Below are positions 34,015 to 42,663 of a stretch of DNA of 46,939 nucleotides, one piece after another. Location: the NCBI GenBank assembly GCA_003131315.1, contig PKUV01000156.1, positions 1 through 46,939 of the forward strand. Direction: 5' to 3'. Source of the stretch: Acidobacteriaceae bacterium. Its GTDB lineage: Bacteria > Acidobacteriota > Terriglobia > Terriglobales > Acidobacteriaceae. Numbering within the stretch: position 1 is the first letter of the stretch; each line of letters begins with the position of its first letter. The notes beneath the pieces are model-generated. The model had not been told where the DNA came from and did no database searches. It saw nothing but the letters and a program-made list of their open reading frames with translations. Position numbers and translations under genes: made by a program.

Positions 34015-34509
34015 ATGAAGAACCGCACCGAAACTCTGGAGATCGGATCGCGCGCCCCAGACTTTTCCCTGGGAGCAGCCAACCGCGAGGGCACATTCAC
34101 TCTCGGTAGTCTGCTCGAGCGGGGCACGCTGATTATCGAGTTTCTGCGCGGCACTTGGTGACCAAACTGCGCGAAGCGCATGACTCAGTTTGAGTCGCGG
34201 AGACCGGAACTTGAAACAGCGGGAGCACAGTTGGCGTTTATTGCTGCCGAAAAACGGGATGGCGTGTGGAGGCCGGGAAAATTCCTGGAGAAGCATCCCA
34301 TCGCTAGCGTCTTTCTGCTCGATGAGGATCGGGCCGCGACTAAAGCCTACGGGCTCCATCACGCGCTCGGCACCGATGCGATCAACATCGCGCACCCGGC
34401 AACTCTCGTAATCGATCGCGGAGGCTTGGTGCGCTACATCTATCGCGGCGATAACCAGCTCGACCGCGCGCCGCTGGATGAAGTCCTTGGAGCTTTGCTT
34501 AGACTTTGA
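34015..34509 (+). CDS. Candidate selenoprotein: peroxiredoxin-like, UGA as Sec49
   Basis: The frame from ATG 34015 runs 48 codons to TGA at 34159-34161, then continues in the same frame to a stop at 34507-34509. Read through, the protein is 164 aa with the AhpC/TSA plan: LEIGSRAPDFSLGAANREG, LLERGTLIIEFLRGTW, then U-PNC, KRMTQFESRRPELETAGAQL, FLLDEDRAATKAYGL and ATLVIDRGGLVRYIYRG. Family members read RG.WCP.C here, so the TGA replaces the peroxidatic Cys and leaves UxxC with Cys52. The alternative is a TGC to TGA nonsense mutation. There are no frameshifts or other stops. The start lacks a strong ribosome site. Confidence 0.75.
34162..34199 (+). promoter_or_regulatory. Putative bacterial SECIS element
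   Basis: Right after the TGA are two perfect hairpins: TGCGC-GAA-GCGCA (34168-34180) and GACTC-AGTTT-GAGTC (34182-34196), the latter with an extra T-G pair outside. The second loop begins 25 nt after the TGA, holds five bases and has G in its second position. This fits the published bacterial SECIS pattern (small apical loop with a G in its first two bases, roughly 16-37 nt from UGA). The same bases also encode conserved protein, so chance cannot be ruled out. Confidence 0.6.
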
Positions 34510-34547
34510 ACGAGATACGGAATTGAATTTTGGACGTAAGAGGTAAC

Positions 34548-35171
34548 ATGAAGAAAACATTTTCGCTGACATCGCTCATCCTGATCGCAAGTTTCGCCTG
34601 CGCGCAAACTGCCCTGCCCACCGGCACCGCCGTCAAGATGAAACTCGAAACCACGCTCGCAACCTTCAGCTCGAAAGCCGGAGATCCATTCTCGGCAAGA
34701 GTCACTGAGCCGGTCGTGGTGGACGGCAAAACCGTGATTCCGATCGGCGCCACCGTCGAAGGCCGCGTCACCAAAGCGAACGAACCGCGTCGCATTGCCG
34801 GCAAGCCCACCATCGCCATCTTCCCCGAAAACCTGGTTCTCCCTAATGGAGACAGGTTCATGCTGAACGCCTCGCTGGTTGACACCAACGCTCGCCACGG
34901 CACCGACGTCAACACGGAAGGGCAGTTCAAAGGCGCTGGCCACAACGGCAAAGATCTCACCGAAATCGGCATGGGTACCGGCGGCGGAATGCTCGTCGGC
35001 GGTCTGGCAGGCGGCGGCAAAGGCCTGCTCATCGGCGGAGCCGTCGGCGCCACCGTGACCGTCACGCACTGGCTCGCCAAACACCGCTCCGCGATGCTTC
35101 CCGCAGGCACGGAACTGGTGATGGAATTGAACCGGCCGATGACAATGACTGGCGCCAGCGGCGGCCAGTAG
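34548..35171 (+). CDS. Secreted protein with glycine-rich segment
   Basis: The ATG at 34548 follows AAGAGG. The 207-aa product has a signal peptide (MKKTFSLTSLILIASFACAQ). A beta-rich part follows, with TAVKMKLETTLATFSSKAGD, PFSARVTEPVVVDGKTVIPI, GATVEGRVTKANEP. A glycine-zipper stretch (GTGGGMLVGGLAGGGKGLLI, about 149-168) comes next. The tail ends AGTELVMELNRPM. The beta part vaguely resembles VirB10/TrbI-like C-terminal domains, which I cannot confirm. Probably periplasmic or outer-membrane associated. It starts 38 nt after the selenoprotein candidate. Confidence 0.8.
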   Translation: MKKTFSLTSLILIASFACAQTALPTGTAVKMKLETTLATFSSKAGDPFSARVTEPVVVDGKTVIPIGATVEGRVTKANEPRRIAGKPTIAIFPENLVLPNGDRFMLNASLVDTNARHGTDVNTEGQFKGAGHNGKDLTEIGMGTGGGMLVGGLAGGGKGLLIGGAVGATVTVTHWLAKHRSAMLPAGTELVMELNRPMTMTGASGGQ

Positions 35172-35176
35172 GGAAA

Positions 35177-35293
35177 GAGCCAGGTTTCAAGGTTTCAGGG
35201 TTTCAATGATTCGTCGGGGTTTGTCGCGGTTCGGATTACCGCCCTTTTGGTTTCCTTGAAACCTTGCAACCTTGAAACTTTGAAACCTGGCTC
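35177..35293. terminator. 30-bp-arm inverted repeat between convergent genes
   Basis: The arms at 35177-35206 and 35264-35293 agree at 27 of 30 positions, with GTTTCAA units repeated within each. The loop is 57 nt. It lies between two converging stop codons and may terminate both transcripts. The GTTTCAAGG words are an interspersed repeat type. Confidence 0.7.
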
Positions 35294-35298
35294 TATCG

Positions 35299-37554
35299 TC
35301 ACCCGCTCACTGCCAGCAGATCCTCTTCCGCCAGCAACTCCAGTTCCATCCATCCTTCCACCGGCAATGCGTCGACCGGCAGATGGTTCTGCCACACACT
35401 GAAGCGCAGGCGTAGCCGGACGGTCAGCAGATCCGAGCTTTTCGGTCCTCGCACTTTGTCAATTCCCAGCGGAGCGGCGAGCAGCCACGTCAGGGGCAGG
35501 CGAAACTCAAAATTCCGGACGAGCGCCACCCGCGCAATATCTCTCGAATCCGTCGAATCTGCTAACACCTTGCCCCGCTCCGTCACTTTCCACGACTGCA
35601 TGCGGCCTCCATCCACTGCCGCACCCAACCGCAGTTCGCGCCGGGGCTTGGCTGCATGGTTCGCCCACGACTCCAGATTCACCACCACTTCGAATCCGTC
35701 TTCCGGCACTTTGCCGGCGAAATCCAGCCGGCCGTACACATACTGCTCGTCGATCCCGGCAAACACTTCATCCATCAGAAACTGCTTGCCGTGCATGGCG
35801 CCCGAGCGCTGGTCAGCCGTATAACACGCCGCCCCCATCCACTCGAAGTAGCGCACCATGTCGCCCGAGATCCGGGGATGGATATAGGCGCTCTGCGGCG
35901 TGAACGAAGGCCGCGCCACTCCCTCGGTGATCGGCTGCGCCAGATAATCCGGCGGGGTCCCGCCCAACGCCTGGTAAACATTCGACAGGTGTTTGCGGTA
36001 GAGTTCGTCGAAGTCGCGATCGTTCGCCGAGTGGTGCTCCGGTCCGTACCACCAGTTCCAGTCGCTGCCCTCGGCGATCAAGATCTCTTCAAACGCCAGC
36101 TTGCGTTGTTTCTCGGTTGCTCCCGGTGCCGCCTGCGCGTAGAAATTGCGCGCGTGATACAGGTAGTCCCAAGCCTTGTTGTCCTCCGGCGCTCCAATCC
36201 AAACGTTGAAGTTCGCGTTGATCCACGACCCCGGCGCCAGCGACTTCAGATGACCGGCGTTCTTGTGGCGCGCAATCGCCTCCGAAACCGTCACCGCTTC
36301 GATGCCCGCATCATTCTGCAAAGCGTCATAGAATCTCCGCAAGAATTCTCGCCCCGAATGCGGGTAGTATTCCCAGGCATTCTCGCCGTCCAGAATGATG
36401 GGGACCACGGCATCTTGCCCGTTCGCAACAATCGGCTGCGCCGATTCCTTAATCTTGTGGATGAGATTATTAGCAGCGTCTTGCGGCGGCATTCCCGAAT
36501 ATACGAACCCGATCAGGTCGGAGAGCGTGTGGTCGCGGAACAGCAGATTCATCCGTGTATCGGCATTCTCGTAGCGATAAATCGTGTACAGCCGGTGCGC
36601 CAGATCCGAATTCAGATGACCATAACCGTCGCGTGAGAAATTTGTCCCCAGACTCCGTCCCAGCACGCCTTCGTCGGTCGCCATCCACTGCACTCCAAGC
36701 CGGTGTGCAATCGCCAACGCCTCTTCGGAAACGCTGCCCTCCGACGGCCACACCCCTTGCGGCCGCACCCCAAACACTTTTTTGTGCAGATCCAGTCCGC
36801 GCTGCAATTGCTCGCGAGCGTCCTCAGGATGGCGATAGCGGTTCTGCGGCAAGCCCAGCCCCGGCGAGGAAACCGCCCCCATCTGCGTGTCGCACACCAG
36901 CGGCAGAATGGGATGATAAAAAGGCGACGTCGAAATCTCGATCAGGCCTTTCTTTGCCGCCTCCGCATGCACCGGCAGAACCCGGCTGAGCAGTTCGCTC
37001 TCCCGCGCCATCACAAACCGCTGGTCTTCGAGCGTATAGTTCCGGCCTTTGCGGATCAGTTCCGCTACGTCTTTTTCCGCCAGAAAATACTCGTCGAACC
37101 ATCCAATCTGCGAGAGCACCTGCAAGTCGGTGAGATCCTGAGCCTGAAAATATTTCTCCGCTCGCTCGGGCGTCCCCCCCGCCCCATGAAATTTCTCCCA
37201 CAGCTCGCGGTACCGCGGATAGCGCCCGATTACATTCACCGTATTCGCCTGAAACAAATATTCCAGCGCAAACCGCCGTTCCCCTTCCGTCAGGTCCTTC
37301 GCGGGCTTGCTCGCAACCTGCAGAAAAGGGTCCTGAGCCCCGCCCGAAACATAATCCTGAATCTGCGCGATCAGCGAGGGCACCAGATTGAACGTCTGAT
37401 GCACCTGTGGGAACTCGTCCAGCAGCTTCACCATCCCGTAGTAGTCTTTCAAAGCATGGAGGCGTGTCCAAGGCAGGCGATACTGACCCGTCACCAGGTC
37501 CTTGTAGAACGGCTGGTGCTGGTGCCACAGAACGACAACGCGCAGTTGGGCCAT
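35299..37554 (-). CDS. Glycoside hydrolase family 57 enzyme
   Basis: 751 aa from the ATG at 37554 (CGGAAG upstream). The GH57 motifs are HQHQPF (residues 11-16), GVWPSEGSVSEE with nucleophile candidate Glu272, and ILDGENAWEYYPHSGREFL with acid/base candidate Asp389. GH57 enzymes act on alpha-glucans (alpha-amylase, 4-alpha-glucanotransferase, amylopullulanase). The long C-terminal part (about 550-751) is a beta-rich DUF1925/1926-like or related domain. There is no signal peptide, so it is probably cytosolic. No other glycogen gene is nearby. Confidence 0.9.
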   Translation of the reverse strand: MAQLRVVVLWHQHQPFYKDLVTGQYRLPWTRLHALKDYYGMVKLLDEFPQVHQTFNLVPSLIAQIQDYVSGGAQDPFLQVASKPAKDLTEGERRFALEYLFQANTVNVIGRYPRYRELWEKFHGAGGTPERAEKYFQAQDLTDLQVLSQIGWFDEYFLAEKDVAELIRKGRNYTLEDQRFVMARESELLSRVLPVHAEAAKKGLIEISTSPFYHPILPLVCDTQMGAVSSPGLGLPQNRYRHPEDAREQLQRGLDLHKKVFGVRPQGVWPSEGSVSEEALAIAHRLGVQWMATDEGVLGRSLGTNFSRDGYGHLNSDLAHRLYTIYRYENADTRMNLLFRDHTLSDLIGFVYSGMPPQDAANNLIHKIKESAQPIVANGQDAVVPIILDGENAWEYYPHSGREFLRRFYDALQNDAGIEAVTVSEAIARHKNAGHLKSLAPGSWINANFNVWIGAPEDNKAWDYLYHARNFYAQAAPGATEKQRKLAFEEILIAEGSDWNWWYGPEHHSANDRDFDELYRKHLSNVYQALGGTPPDYLAQPITEGVARPSFTPQSAYIHPRISGDMVRYFEWMGAACYTADQRSGAMHGKQFLMDEVFAGIDEQYVYGRLDFAGKVPEDGFEVVVNLESWANHAAKPRRELRLGAAVDGGRMQSWKVTERGKVLADSTDSRDIARVALVRNFEFRLPLTWLLAAPLGIDKVRGPKSSDLLTVRLRLRFSVWQNHLPVDALPVEGWMELELLAEEDLLAVSG

Positions 37555-37685
37555 GACTTCCGATTCCACTTAATACATCGGCAAATTTTCAGTTTAATTC
37601 ATTCGGCAATTTTCCAGCGTGGTATCGCCAGGCGCAGCCCGGCTTGCGCATCTGACTATTCTCCGGCATTTACAATAAGTCTCCC

Positions 37686-37805
37686 ATGAAAAGCATTCGC
37701 CTGCTGATCCTTTTGATTCCGCTTTGTGTTTTCGCCCAGCCCGGCCAGAAGGCGGATCTCGTCCGTGCCGCCCATAAGGCTCTGGCGCCGAGTAAACTCT
37801 CATGA
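37686..37805 (+). CDS. Short signal-peptide ORF coupled to the HAD gene
   Basis: A 39-aa frame whose first 18 residues (MKSIRLLILLIPLCVFAQ) look like a signal peptide, followed by PGQKADLVRAAHKALAPSKL. The stop overlaps the HAD start as ATGA. It may be a leader peptide, a small secreted peptide or the remnant of a longer gene. A TACAAT word lies 10 nt before the start. Confidence 0.35.
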   Translation: MKSIRLLILLIPLCVFAQPGQKADLVRAAHKALAPSKLS

Positions 37806-38494
37806 ACTCGAAAGTCAAAGTCATCTTCTTCGACGTTGGCAACACGCTGCTGTTCCCCAATCGCGAGCGCATTCACGCGCCTCTCGCCGAACGCGGCTTC
37901 GTGCTCGAGGGCGAGCACCTGCGCGATCTAGAATGCCGAACCAAGAATCGGTTCGATGGAATGATGACCAAGAACGGCAGCACCGACCACAGCTTCTGGT
38001 GCATGTTCTACTCCCAACTGCTCTGCGAGATCGGACTTAACGACGACGCAATCCGCGACCAGCTCGTCGCCAGCATCCGCAATTCCGGCAACTGGGACAC
38101 GATTCGCCCCGGCACCGCGGAACAACTGCATGAGATCGGCGAGCGCTACCGGGTCGCGGTCATCTCCAATGCGGATGGCAAAATCGAAGACGTGTTGCAC
38201 CGGTGCGGTATCGCCCAGTGTTTTCGCACCATCACCGATTCCGGACTCGTCGGATACGAGAAGCCGCACCCGGAAATCTTCCGCCAGGCCCTGAAGAGCA
38301 TGAACGCCGCGCCGGAGGAGAGTCTCTACGTCGGCGACGTCTATTCCGTGGACTACCTCGGCGCCACCGGCGCAGGCATGCAAGCGGTGTTGATGGACGT
38401 CCCGGGCGCATACCGCGACAAGGGAGTGCCGCGAGTTGAATCGCTCGCAGAGTTGCAGATCGTCCTGCGCGACGGAGAATCCACCGCGAGCTAA
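37802..38494 (+). CDS. HAD-superfamily hydrolase
   Basis: 230 aa. HAD motif I VIFFDVGNTLLF has nucleophile Asp11; motif II is ISNADG; Lys occurs in VGYEKPHPEIF; motif IV is YVGDVYSVDYLGATGAGM. The cap is inserted after motif I (subclass I). The residue two after the nucleophile is Gly, not the usual acid/base Asp, so phosphatase activity may be weak or it may be a dehalogenase-like or non-canonical member. Translation is coupled by ATGA to the 39-aa frame. The stop lies inside a large palindrome. Confidence 0.88.
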   Translation: MNSKVKVIFFDVGNTLLFPNRERIHAPLAERGFVLEGEHLRDLECRTKNRFDGMMTKNGSTDHSFWCMFYSQLLCEIGLNDDAIRDQLVASIRNSGNWDTIRPGTAEQLHEIGERYRVAVISNADGKIEDVLHRCGIAQCFRTITDSGLVGYEKPHPEIFRQALKSMNAAPEESLYVGDVYSVDYLGATGAGMQAVLMDVPGAYRDKGVPRVESLAELQIVLRDGESTAS

Positions 38495-38652
38495 TGTGGT
38501 GTCCCGCAAGTTCGCGACATAAGCGTGGAGTGTCATCCTGAGCGAAGCGAAGGACCTATGTATTGGAACTCGCAGCACAGTGCATAGATCCTTCGCTTCG
38601 CTCAGGACGACAGTGTGGATTTGTACCGCGAACTTGCGGGACACGACACTAG
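38491..38652. repeat. 162-bp nested palindromic element
   Basis: Outer arms: CTA-A-TGT-G-GTGTCCCGC...GTTCGCG at the left and its complement ending GACACTAG at the right match at about 24 of 26 positions. Inner arms (38531-38562 and 38581-38612) carry TCCTGAGCGAAGCGAAGGA and match at 29 of 32. The left end includes the HAD stop codon. It looks like a MITE or REP-type element; one inner arm occurs alone at 10033-10058. Confidence 0.8.
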
Positions 38653-38692
38653 TTGCGCTGGCAAGTCGAACAAATTTGAAACAGGAAGCTGA

Positions 38693-40330
38693 CTACACCA
38701 CCTCAATCACCTGGTGATCGTGGCAATCGGGATGGATCTTCCGATAGAGATTCGCGAGCAGTTCCGGCCCATACCGCGCCACAAAGCTCACTCCTGCGAC
38801 CTCGCGCTCCTGGAGCGCCTTGTGCGGGAATACGGCGTGGCTCAAGGCATCCGCGTGCCGCGTGATGACCTCATTGCGTAGCAGTTCCGCCCGTGACGCC
38901 CGCCGATGGAGCCGGTTGATTTGATACCACATCCTCGTCCGGGCGCGGTCCGCCGCTTCGATGAGTGTTGAATCCAGTTTGCCGATCGATTCGCGAACCG
39001 CCGACATCGACTGCTCAACCCTCGCATAGGCTTCCTCAAAGCGAGCCTGCAACTCCGGTGGCAGCGAACGAGCGGCAATAGCTTCTCGAACTTTTTCGGG
39101 GCCGTGAAACAAATCGGGCAGCTCCAGTTGGTAGCGCGTCAGAATGCGCTCGGGCTTGGCTTCGAGCAACGTCGCCGAAAAACGCGGCAGGATCGGCGTC
39201 ACTCGTCCCAGTAGTTTCTCGTAGACGACGGCGGCCTGCGCGAAGTATGCGACTTCGGCCGCTCCGCCGGTATAAACCAGCGTCGGCAGCAGGTAGTCCT
39301 GTACCACGGGACGAAACAGCACATTCGGGTTGAACTTCTCTGGAGCCTCGTCAATCCGGCCAAGCAGCTCTTTAGGCGAGATCCGCTCCTCACCCACGGC
39401 AAACTGGCCGCCGTTGGGGCCATTATTCCCGCGCCGCACTACCGTGCGCGCCCCATTCTTCACTTCAAAAAGCAGCGTGGTCGCCGAAGTCACCTTGACT
39501 TGCTGGTGATATCCCGCCGCCTCGAGCGCCTTGCCCCGCGCCAGCAGTGCCTCGTCGAGTTCGGAGGCGCGTTCGATCGCCGCGCGGAACAGGGGTTTTG
39601 CGAGAGCATGGAAATCTTTGTCTGCCGGATCAAGCAGGACGACGCCCCAATCCGCAAACAGCCGCGCAAACAGCAGGGCAAACGCGCTGCCCAGAGTTTC
39701 ACCCGGACGATACGCCTGGCGCAGCCACGTCGCGACCTCGGAATCTCCCAAAAACGCGGCTGCGCACTCGACCACCGGCTCAATCTCCGGCCCGAACTTG
39801 ACGGTCCCCACAGGCGCATCGGCCACGGCGTTACCGTCAAACGCGCGGCTTTCCACCGCGAACCGTTCCGGAAGACCGTGCTCGGAAAGCAGCGACACGT
39901 GGTTGACCTCGGCCAAATCGTGATCCTCGGTCGCGAGCCAGAAAACTGGGACGCAGTCCACTCCGACCGCCGTCGCCTGTTCCGCGAGCTTGACCGCCGT
40001 CAGCGCTTTGAAGATTGAAAACAGGGGCCCGCCGAAGAGACCGACTTGCTGTCCCGTAACCGCCGTCAGCGCTCCTCGCCTGAGCCGTTCAATATTGGCA
40101 AGCGTCTTCGGAGACGCGCCCCACGCACGATTCTGCCGCTCGAGAATTTCGCTCACCTGGCCGCGACGCGCGGCGTCGTAACCGACGCGCTGGGATTCGT
40201 CCTTCACCCACTCGGAAAAAATCGGTGAACGTGGATACATCCCGCGGACGGAAGGAGTGTAGGAAAGATAATCGAGGAAGAGACGTGTAGTGTGCGGAAT
40301 CTGCTGGAACGGCAAACACTGCGCCTTCAT
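38693..40330 (-). CDS. bshC: Bacillithiol synthesis cysteine ligase BshC
   Basis: The start at 40330 has GGAGAG upstream and gives 545 aa, the family size (the open frame extends further without support). Family motifs are AVTGQQVGLFGGPLFSIFKA (90-109), FWLATEDHDLAEVNHV and LPTLVYTGGAAEVAYFAQAA. BshC adds cysteine to glucosaminyl-malate in the last step of bacillithiol synthesis. BshA and BshB are not in the window. The C-terminal coiled-coil helix (about 420-510) is also typical. Confidence 0.94.
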   Translation of the reverse strand: MKAQCLPFQQIPHTTRLFLDYLSYTPSVRGMYPRSPIFSEWVKDESQRVGYDAARRGQVSEILERQNRAWGASPKTLANIERLRRGALTAVTGQQVGLFGGPLFSIFKALTAVKLAEQATAVGVDCVPVFWLATEDHDLAEVNHVSLLSEHGLPERFAVESRAFDGNAVADAPVGTVKFGPEIEPVVECAAAFLGDSEVATWLRQAYRPGETLGSAFALLFARLFADWGVVLLDPADKDFHALAKPLFRAAIERASELDEALLARGKALEAAGYHQQVKVTSATTLLFEVKNGARTVVRRGNNGPNGGQFAVGEERISPKELLGRIDEAPEKFNPNVLFRPVVQDYLLPTLVYTGGAAEVAYFAQAAVVYEKLLGRVTPILPRFSATLLEAKPERILTRYQLELPDLFHGPEKVREAIAARSLPPELQARFEEAYARVEQSMSAVRESIGKLDSTLIEAADRARTRMWYQINRLHRRASRAELLRNEVITRHADALSHAVFPHKALQEREVAGVSFVARYGPELLANLYRKIHPDCHDHQVIEVV

Positions 40331-40530
40331 CGGCAGCTCTCCGGACATATCTCGATACACCGGCGTATTCTTGCGATCCGCATAGATTCTCAGTCTCTCA
40401 AAAGCCAATGCCCGGGAGTTTTCGCGCGCTTTCAAAAGTAGCACTTCCCAGGCAGCTAGCGCCAAACTCAACTACATCTGATGATGCAGAAGCGCTCAGG
40501 TTGCAGAGAGTGGGAGAAATTCGGGTAAGG

Positions 40531-40797
40531 CTACGACGGTTTCCCGTAACTCCTTTGAAGTTTATCGAGCAGCTCTCGAACCTCTGCTTTGGACAAGAGG
40601 AACTGCGGGTCATCTTCAGAGTCAGATAGAAAAGCCCATTGCAATTCTTGTAGAACGTCGGGGTACCCAGCGGGAATGTCCGCTGTGTTGGTCCACTCAG
40701 CATCTATAACGAAACGATGCACGTCGTCCCAACTTTTCTTATCCGCGAGAAAATCACGGATAAGCGATTCGAACTGGTCAACGGGAAAATCGGCCAT
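40531..40797 (-). CDS. Small acidic protein, unknown
   Basis: 88 aa, start ATG without a clear ribosome site. It is acidic and helical, with FPVDQFESLIRDFLADKKSW, HRFVIDAEWTN, and a Leu-rich C-terminus (SKAEVRELLDKLQRSYGKPS). The size and the acid-rich composition recall immunity or antitoxin proteins, but no motif is diagnostic. It might be a decayed or orphan gene. Confidence 0.5.
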   Translation of the reverse strand: MADFPVDQFESLIRDFLADKKSWDDVHRFVIDAEWTNTADIPAGYPDVLQELQWAFLSDSEDDPQFLLSKAEVRELLDKLQRSYGKPS

Positions 40798-40844
40798 AAA
40801 TTGTGAGTTTACAACGAAGGTGCCTCGACCCTATTGCCCGATAT

Positions 40845-42440
40845 CTAGCGTCTCTCAAACACGACCGCCACTTTGTCTTCGTACGTGACACGCCAATCTC
40901 GTGGAAGTTCGCGGAGCAGGTTGGCTAGTGTCGACCCGGCGGGCAGGAGCGCGGTCCGAATTTGCCACTCTTCTAGCACGCTCTGCCATCCCGGCTCTGC
41001 CTGGGTTAGGATCAGGTACTGGCGAATCCGGCCTGAGCCGTAGAGATCGTGACGGTCATCTACCACGACCTTCCGCTCGGGATACATCCGGTAGATGAGA
41101 TAGCCTCCCCAGGCATCGGTTGAGAAAACCGGCTCCGTGCTCGGTTGCTTCCCCTGGAATTCTTTTTGCAGGAAAGTCACCGCCGCGACCGGCACTCTCT
41201 GCGGATCAAACCGCGCATGAATCAACTGCCGCGAGCCGAGCCATCCTCCTTGAAGACAAATCGCGAATGCCACGGCCACCGAGACAACCGGCCACAGGTG
41301 CCCGCGAATCTCCATTTCCTGCGCGCCCATGCGATCGGAGAATTGTGAAATTCGGGCGGTTCCGTTGCGCACCCATTGCCAGGCGCCCGGCTTATCCGCC
41401 AGTGAAGCGAAGCTTTCCCACAGGATCGGCCCGGCCACCAGCACCAGCAGCATCGACGAAACCGGAAGGTTGCGCGACGAATAGAACCCCGCATACGCCG
41501 CCAGCAGCACGATCAGCAGGTGGCTGAGCCGCAGTTTTTTGCGATTGCTCGCAAACGCAATCAGCACAAGCACCAGGATGACCGCAAAACAGCGCTGCGC
41601 CCAGCCGTGAAAATCAGGCGATTTAAATTCGTCGATGCGGTTCATCAGGTAACGATCGCCTAGATAGAGATAGATGTGCGCGTGCAGCCGCCCGCCAAAC
41701 GGGTTCACGAGCGTCGCCACCGCCGACGCCACCCAAGCCGCAGCCATGGCGCGAGCCCGATGGGCGGCGCGAATCGCAGCGAACGCATCCTGTGCGCGAG
41801 CACTCTCGACGAATGCCGCGAAAGTGTAGATTCCCAGCAGCGCCATTCCAAAGAGCCATCCGCCATGCAGATTTACCCAAAGCAACATCGAGGCGGGGAA
41901 GAACCAGGGCATCCATCGGGGCGGGCTCGCGTGCTCGCATCGTTCCCACCGATCCAGCGCAACAAACCAGAGCAGAGAGAAAAGCCAGCTCACAATGTGC
42001 GGGCGCGCGTACAGATGAATCGTCGCTGCGGCCTCCGCCAGCAGCATCAGCACGATCGCCAGCGGCAGACCGGTCCCACGCTTCACCAGCTGCGAAAGCA
42101 GCAGCGCGAAAATCGCAGCTACCAGCAAGGCGCACAACCAAACCACTCCGTTCAGTCCGCAAGCCTGGTGCAGAATCCCGAGCAGTATGTCGTACAACCA
42201 CTCCCAGGCAAACCAGGGCTGACCCTGCATGGTGGAAGAGAACGGATCGGTGCGGGGAAGGGAGTGCGTCGCCAGAATCTGCTCGCCGGTTCGGATATGC
42301 CATCCGATATCCGCATCCGCCAGCGGCCGATTCGACAGGGATCCCGCCAGCACCGACCAGAAGAGGAAAGTGAAAATGATGTCGCGGACGGAAGGCAGGA
42401 GAAAACGCAGGGCTGACGAACTGGGCTGCGCCGGGGTCAT
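40845..42440 (-). CDS. Polytopic membrane protein, paralogue of 15845-17356
   Basis: The start at 42440 gives 531 aa; the longer frame upstream reads non-family sequence. It has about 10 helices, a first loop with DADIGWHIRTGEQILATHSL then PRTDPFSSTMQG, and a soluble C-terminus with DAWGGYLIYRMYPERKVVVD then DRHDLY. Both blocks match the 15845 protein. A GT-C type sugar transferase acting outside the membrane is a reasonable guess, not shown. It is divergent from the TPR/nfeD pair. Confidence 0.75.
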   Translation of the reverse strand: MTPAQPSSSALRFLLPSVRDIIFTFLFWSVLAGSLSNRPLADADIGWHIRTGEQILATHSLPRTDPFSSTMQGQPWFAWEWLYDILLGILHQACGLNGVVWLCALLVAAIFALLLSQLVKRGTGLPLAIVLMLLAEAAATIHLYARPHIVSWLFSLLWFVALDRWERCEHASPPRWMPWFFPASMLLWVNLHGGWLFGMALLGIYTFAAFVESARAQDAFAAIRAAHRARAMAAAWVASAVATLVNPFGGRLHAHIYLYLGDRYLMNRIDEFKSPDFHGWAQRCFAVILVLVLIAFASNRKKLRLSHLLIVLLAAYAGFYSSRNLPVSSMLLVLVAGPILWESFASLADKPGAWQWVRNGTARISQFSDRMGAQEMEIRGHLWPVVSVAVAFAICLQGGWLGSRQLIHARFDPQRVPVAAVTFLQKEFQGKQPSTEPVFSTDAWGGYLIYRMYPERKVVVDDRHDLYGSGRIRQYLILTQAEPGWQSVLEEWQIRTALLPAGSTLANLLRELPRDWRVTYEDKVAVVFERR

Positions 42441-42557
42441 CACAGTGTGTAGGAGCAAAGTGTGAAGAAGCAGTGTATGCGGAGGTTGGGCGAGGAAGCC
42501 AGCGGAATGGTGCGAGGCCGAACTGCGCTCGGCTGGGACGGGGCAGATCCCCGTATG

Positions 42558-42576
42558 GGCGGGTCGGAGACCCGCC
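42558..42576. repeat. GGCGGGT palindrome in divergent promoter region
   Basis: GGCGGGT (42558-42564), CGGAG, ACCCGCC (42570-42576). The CTCGGCTGGGACGG word just before it (from 42529) recurs at 46744, near the right repeat of the parD/parE region. Confidence 0.55.
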
Positions 42577-42663
42577 TCCACACAAACGGAACCACTGAGC
42601 CAGACGTTCCCGCAGGCCAGCGGCACGCGTGATGCGCCATCCTGCCGATATAATCAACTTGTC

